Source of the DNA: Dallia pectoralis
Lineage: Eukaryota; Chordata; Actinopteri; Esociformes; Umbridae
DNA: 64,000 nt
Direction of reading: 5' to 3'
Assembly: GCA_029465975.1 (NCBI GenBank)
Contig: CM055728.1
Location: 21,367,133-21,431,132 of the forward strand
Shown here: positions 60,229 to 64,000 of the stretch, in pieces
How the letters are laid out: every line of letters starts with the position of its first letter
Position numbering within the stretch: the first letter of the stretch is position 1
The notes under the pieces: model-generated
Seen by the model: the letters and a program-made list of their open reading frames with translations, nothing else
Told to the model about the DNA's origin: nothing
Databases searched by the model: none
Position numbers and translations under genes: made by a program

Positions 60229-63200
60229 GGCGTATGAACATTTCACAATTGTTTTGTGTATTTTATTCTACATTATTATTCTACATATTGTTTTAGTAAA
60301 GTGGGCTTTTGAAAGCCAAACATGTTATGTAGTTTTAGCTAAATCGTGTTGTTCTATTTAGTTTTTCGTCTGGGTGCTTCTTCTTGGCTGCCAATTCCAT
60401 TGAAATCACCATGCGGTAACTAAGTTAACAAAAAACATCTTATGTTGCCACATTTCCCTCAGAAAAAGGTGGGGCAAATCCTTTGCCAACAAAGCAAGGA
60501 CCCATGGACGGAACTTTAGTTGGGTGCACTGGGACATTTCCTAGATAGTCACAATTTCCTTTACAAAGTAAAACGTGTCGATGTTTTGGGAAATAGCATA
60601 CCCTAGTGCCTGCACGTCCACCCACCGTCTCTTCTAAAACCTCTCGGAGATAATGTCAGTGAATACATGCTGTACATGTGGGCTGCGTCTTAAGGCTTTG
60701 TTTCTGTTTGTGTTTATCATCTCCCACAGATCCCATACAGTGTGGGCGTCCGGGGTAATGGATTAGAGCACTGGTGTCACTGATAGCAAGCTTGAGAAAG
60801 AGCTGCATATATTACAGACTTCCATTCTCTGTGTGAGGCCACTGTTTTTCCACATTTGAGAAACAGAGGGAAGATGTCTGCCAAACTGCCACTGTTATTT
60901 TCATCTGCACAGTGGTCCAGTGTGGGCAAATTGTATGCTGGTGAACACCAGGGTGAGCAGGAGGCAGCCCACTAGGGCCCACAAACCATTATCTTGGTGT
61001 CACGCCGACAGTACGAAACGGGTTTTAGGGTCAGATAAATCTCTAAAATTACTTGTAATTCAGCAAAGTTTGTTTCATTAAGGAATTATTTTCCTGAGTA
61101 GAGGAGAACAACTTTTTCCTGTGGCTTAGACCATTGGACCGCCATAGGTCACAAACACATTTAGGTTTAATCATTTTGCTTATTATCAAATTCAATCTTT
61201 CAAGATTGGAATGTTCTTTTGAGAGTTATTTTACTAAATCCATCTATAATGAGCACTGATGTAGATTTTGTCTAAAATCCATTACGGCTTGAAAAAAGAT
61301 GTCTCTGAAGATTGTAAATAATTAGTAGCTAAACCTTATGTCCCGAGACTGATTTTAGATGCAGTTAAACACAGGGTCATGAAACTGATGGTGTAGTGCC
61401 GGATAAAGCAAAGTGCCGAGCCAGGATAAACATTTGTGGGTATTTGTTTCCACTATAAAACAAACACGGCGACAACACTGTGATGAAATGAAATTGCTTA
61501 TATATAGCGACCTACAAAACAGCAAACTAGACATCAACGGCTAACTGAAATAATATCAGACACCGTGTAATAAGAACCAGTGACTTGAATAACACATCTA
61601 ACCAACTATGCAAATCCCTGGTGTGTGTGTTATGACAACAAACTAGCTACCCAAACGGAACTAGCGGTGTGCACACCACTAACATACCCAGAGGGAGAAC
61701 GAAGGTTCCCACTTGTGACACACATTTTTTCAAGGCTAAATAATCTAGAAATAATCTTCTGACATTGCCCATTCCCAAATGAAATTGCAATGTTTGCAGA
61801 TAAAATTCAATGTAAAGGCGACAACTAAATCTAAAACACTAATCTGGATAAACCACTTTTTCTATCTCTCCATCAGCTGTGACAGTGAGATTCTTCATGT
61901 CATCCATATCGACCTGCTTGTACGTGGATATGGGAGGATGAGGAGACTTGATTGTCGCGACCTGGAAGTCAAATATACCCTGTGCTCCTCTACTTGTGAC
62001 TTCCTCAGAATCATACAGCAGGCAGGGACTTATTGGTCTTTATTGGTTTCTGACTGATTATCTTGTCAGGTGTCAAGTAAACCATTTGTTAGAAAAATCC
62101 AGTGTCCAAACCCCTGAGTAACACTGTTTTTTACCTCCTCTTAAATGACAAGCTCAAATCCCCAATGCCGCCATCAGCTGAAATGTCACCTACGCTAGAT
62201 TGGCGCCCGGGACCATGTCAATTATTTTATCAGAATCTTTCACAGACAAATTGATCACATATATTATGGTGTGTTAGGTAATGTGTAAAGACATATCGTC
62301 CGCGGGAGTGGGGAGCGCAGTAAAAGTCAAATTGGGGAGCTTTTTGGTAGGGTATTATGGTTGGTGAGGTGGGTAGAAAAGGTACACATTTCTACCTTTC
62401 ACTCCAAAGGTGGTGGGTTGGAATTCAATCTCTAACCATAACCTTAAACTTAACCCCAGTACTGTGATACCAGACATGTTTTTGTTTTCTCACCTTAACC
62501 CAAATCTTAACTCCATTTCTGTGATGGAGAACTTTAACACCAAACGATGCAATGAATTTGTAACATATCATCTGTTGGTGTCAATTAGTAATATATCCGG
62601 TGTTCATAACATATTTGTTAGCACATTCCTGACACAGTTTGGTAGCACATTCTAATGTAACCTAACATAACATAACGTATGAAACCACAGATGTTGGTAT
62701 AATATATTCAGTATTCATCTACACACACTTCACCTCCAATACCTAGAATACAGATTCACTTAACAACTTAATACTAATTTATGTGAGTATGTCACACTAC
62801 GTCCTATTTCCATACCAACCTGATAACACATTCCACCAGTATTATGGTACATTTCAGGTGTGAACCTCTAGCAGTGTCCTCTAAATGCCAACTGTCTCTT
62901 TTTATTTGTATTTTTATATGGTCACGACAACATGTTGATGAGTAAGCAGAGACGCTGGCTTCTTACAGTGCTGCTAGTATGAACACTTATCTTAATGCCC
63001 TCATGCAAATTAAGGCACTGAGGGAATTTTCCTCACTTTTTTTCCTTTACTTTCTAAAGCTTTTGATAATCCAATCAGCTTCTGTCTGTCAGTCACTGCG
63101 GTGTCAGAGGCAGGCACTGGAGGCTTTGTGTTGGGTCTGACTGGGGTGTACGGGGGTGGTTGAGAACGATGAACACCATTGCAGTGGCGTTCTGAGGTAA

Positions 63201-64000
63201 CTGTTGGGAACTAATGAGCCGTTTAGCCTCCCTCACTAACACTATAAAGACAAAAAGGACAATGAGTTGTTGACTGAACATGAAATACACCGTAGCGAAC
63301 GGCCAGCACAAATATCATGTTGTTTATTATTCCCTCACATTATCGGTAGTCCCGGCAGGTTCATGCTCTACTACATTGGTTAAGTAGAATCTTACCTCAC
63401 ACAGGAAGCAGCACCGGTACTTATCCAGGCTTGTCCAATTTGACGTCTGATTTACTACATCTCAATCTTGGTAGGGCACCTGCCTTAATCCACTAACTCC
63501 TGCTACAACGGCCATCCTGGTGTTTAAACTTCCCCATGCTTCACACACTGCACCTGTTTCCAGTCCTATGGAGAAGTATGGAGAGCTTTACCTTGCTTTA
63601 CCCCATCACTCAAACTGACTGAAATGTAAATAAATGTGCCATAACATTCAGATGATGCTTAAAGCAAATAGTGTTATTTTCATTTCAGTGGTGAATTTTT
63701 GAAAATGCATTATTTTACCTATAGGAAATGTCACAACAAGCGCCCTGAGAGAAAATACGTTATATTATTCTTTGGAAACAGCAAAAATAGTCCCTGCTAG
63801 CTCCTTGCTCAATAAAGAAATGTGTCTACAGTAGAACTGACCAATTTGAGAAGTGAAAGAACAGAATACCTTGATAAAAATATTAAGTTAACTTTAGCGT
63901 CAATTCCCAGCAGAACTTCAGGAATATATGTGTGATTTTAGAACTGACAATACTTTTTCTACTAGCTATAGTGTGGATTTTTCATTGTTTCCAAAAAGTG
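60229..64000. other. intronic, nothing recognised
   Basis: About 3.8 kb to the right edge with no recognised exon, RNA gene or repeat family. A run of short TAACCTTAAACTTAACC-like steps near 62440-62520 is too irregular to call a tandem repeat. Confidence 0.5.

Noticed and set aside
23590..64000. Second coding exon of grm4
   Set aside because: Looked for coding sequence of the IPQISYAST region and following lobe motifs; nothing recognisable was seen, so the exon is taken to lie beyond the window.

Overview
The window is vertebrate, almost certainly teleost fish, nuclear DNA. The one securely recognised host gene is the first coding exon of a group III metabotropic glutamate receptor (best match grm4) at 23044-23589 on the + strand, ending in a GTAAGT donor. 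No later grm4 exon was recognised, so everything to the right of 23590 is read as intron 1 (more than 40 kb) and everything to the left as 5' untranslated/upstream sequence. The repeat types present (tRNA-derived SINEs, an L2-like LINE tail, Tc1 relics, hAT non-autonomous elements, a DIRS-type tyrosine-recombinase retrotransposon) fit a fish genome; the species cannot be fixed from the sequence.

Layout. 1-4880: non-coding sequence with two short tandem repeats and a CpG-rich stretch (about 2820-4190) that could be a promoter. 4881-7468: a 2.6 kb array of a 20-bp unit. 7469-17374: non-coding, with a SINE relic that runs into a 13-bp array, a Tc1 relic, a 182-bp hAT MITE with target duplication, and the 3' end of a LINE. 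17375-19730: three tandem arrays (14 bp, CA dinucleotide, 46 bp). 22560-23589: candidate 5' UTR splice acceptors and the grm4 exon. 25515-27476: a SINE relic followed by an exact 806-bp tandem duplication. About 30060-34930: a decayed DIRS/Ngaro-like retrotransposon (gag, RT, RNase H, tyrosine recombinase) whose recombinase catalytic domain is still open with all expected catalytic residues, followed by a complex tandem-repeat 3' region and A-rich tracts. 35113-37774: a tRNA-derived SINE, an AT-rich microsatellite, and a hAT element carrying a second hAT element inside it. 38509-38928: two possible coding exons of an unidentified gene on the - strand. 44565-46219: a perfect hairpin, two Tc1 relics and an ACC-rich array. 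48073-48741: a candidate solo LTR and a 38-bp perfect inverted repeat. 49781-60228: five more tandem arrays (47, 39, about 56, 56 and 17 bp), a LINE ORF1-like relic and another hAT element with target duplication. 60229-64000: nothing recognised.

Most of the longer open reading frames in the window are products of tandem repeats whose unit lacks stop codons and should not be read as genes. The most unusual aspects are the density of minisatellites (roughly 9 kb, about 14 percent of the window), the recombinase of the DIRS-type element, the exact 806-bp duplication, the nested hAT pair, and the possible unannotated gene inside the grm4 intron.
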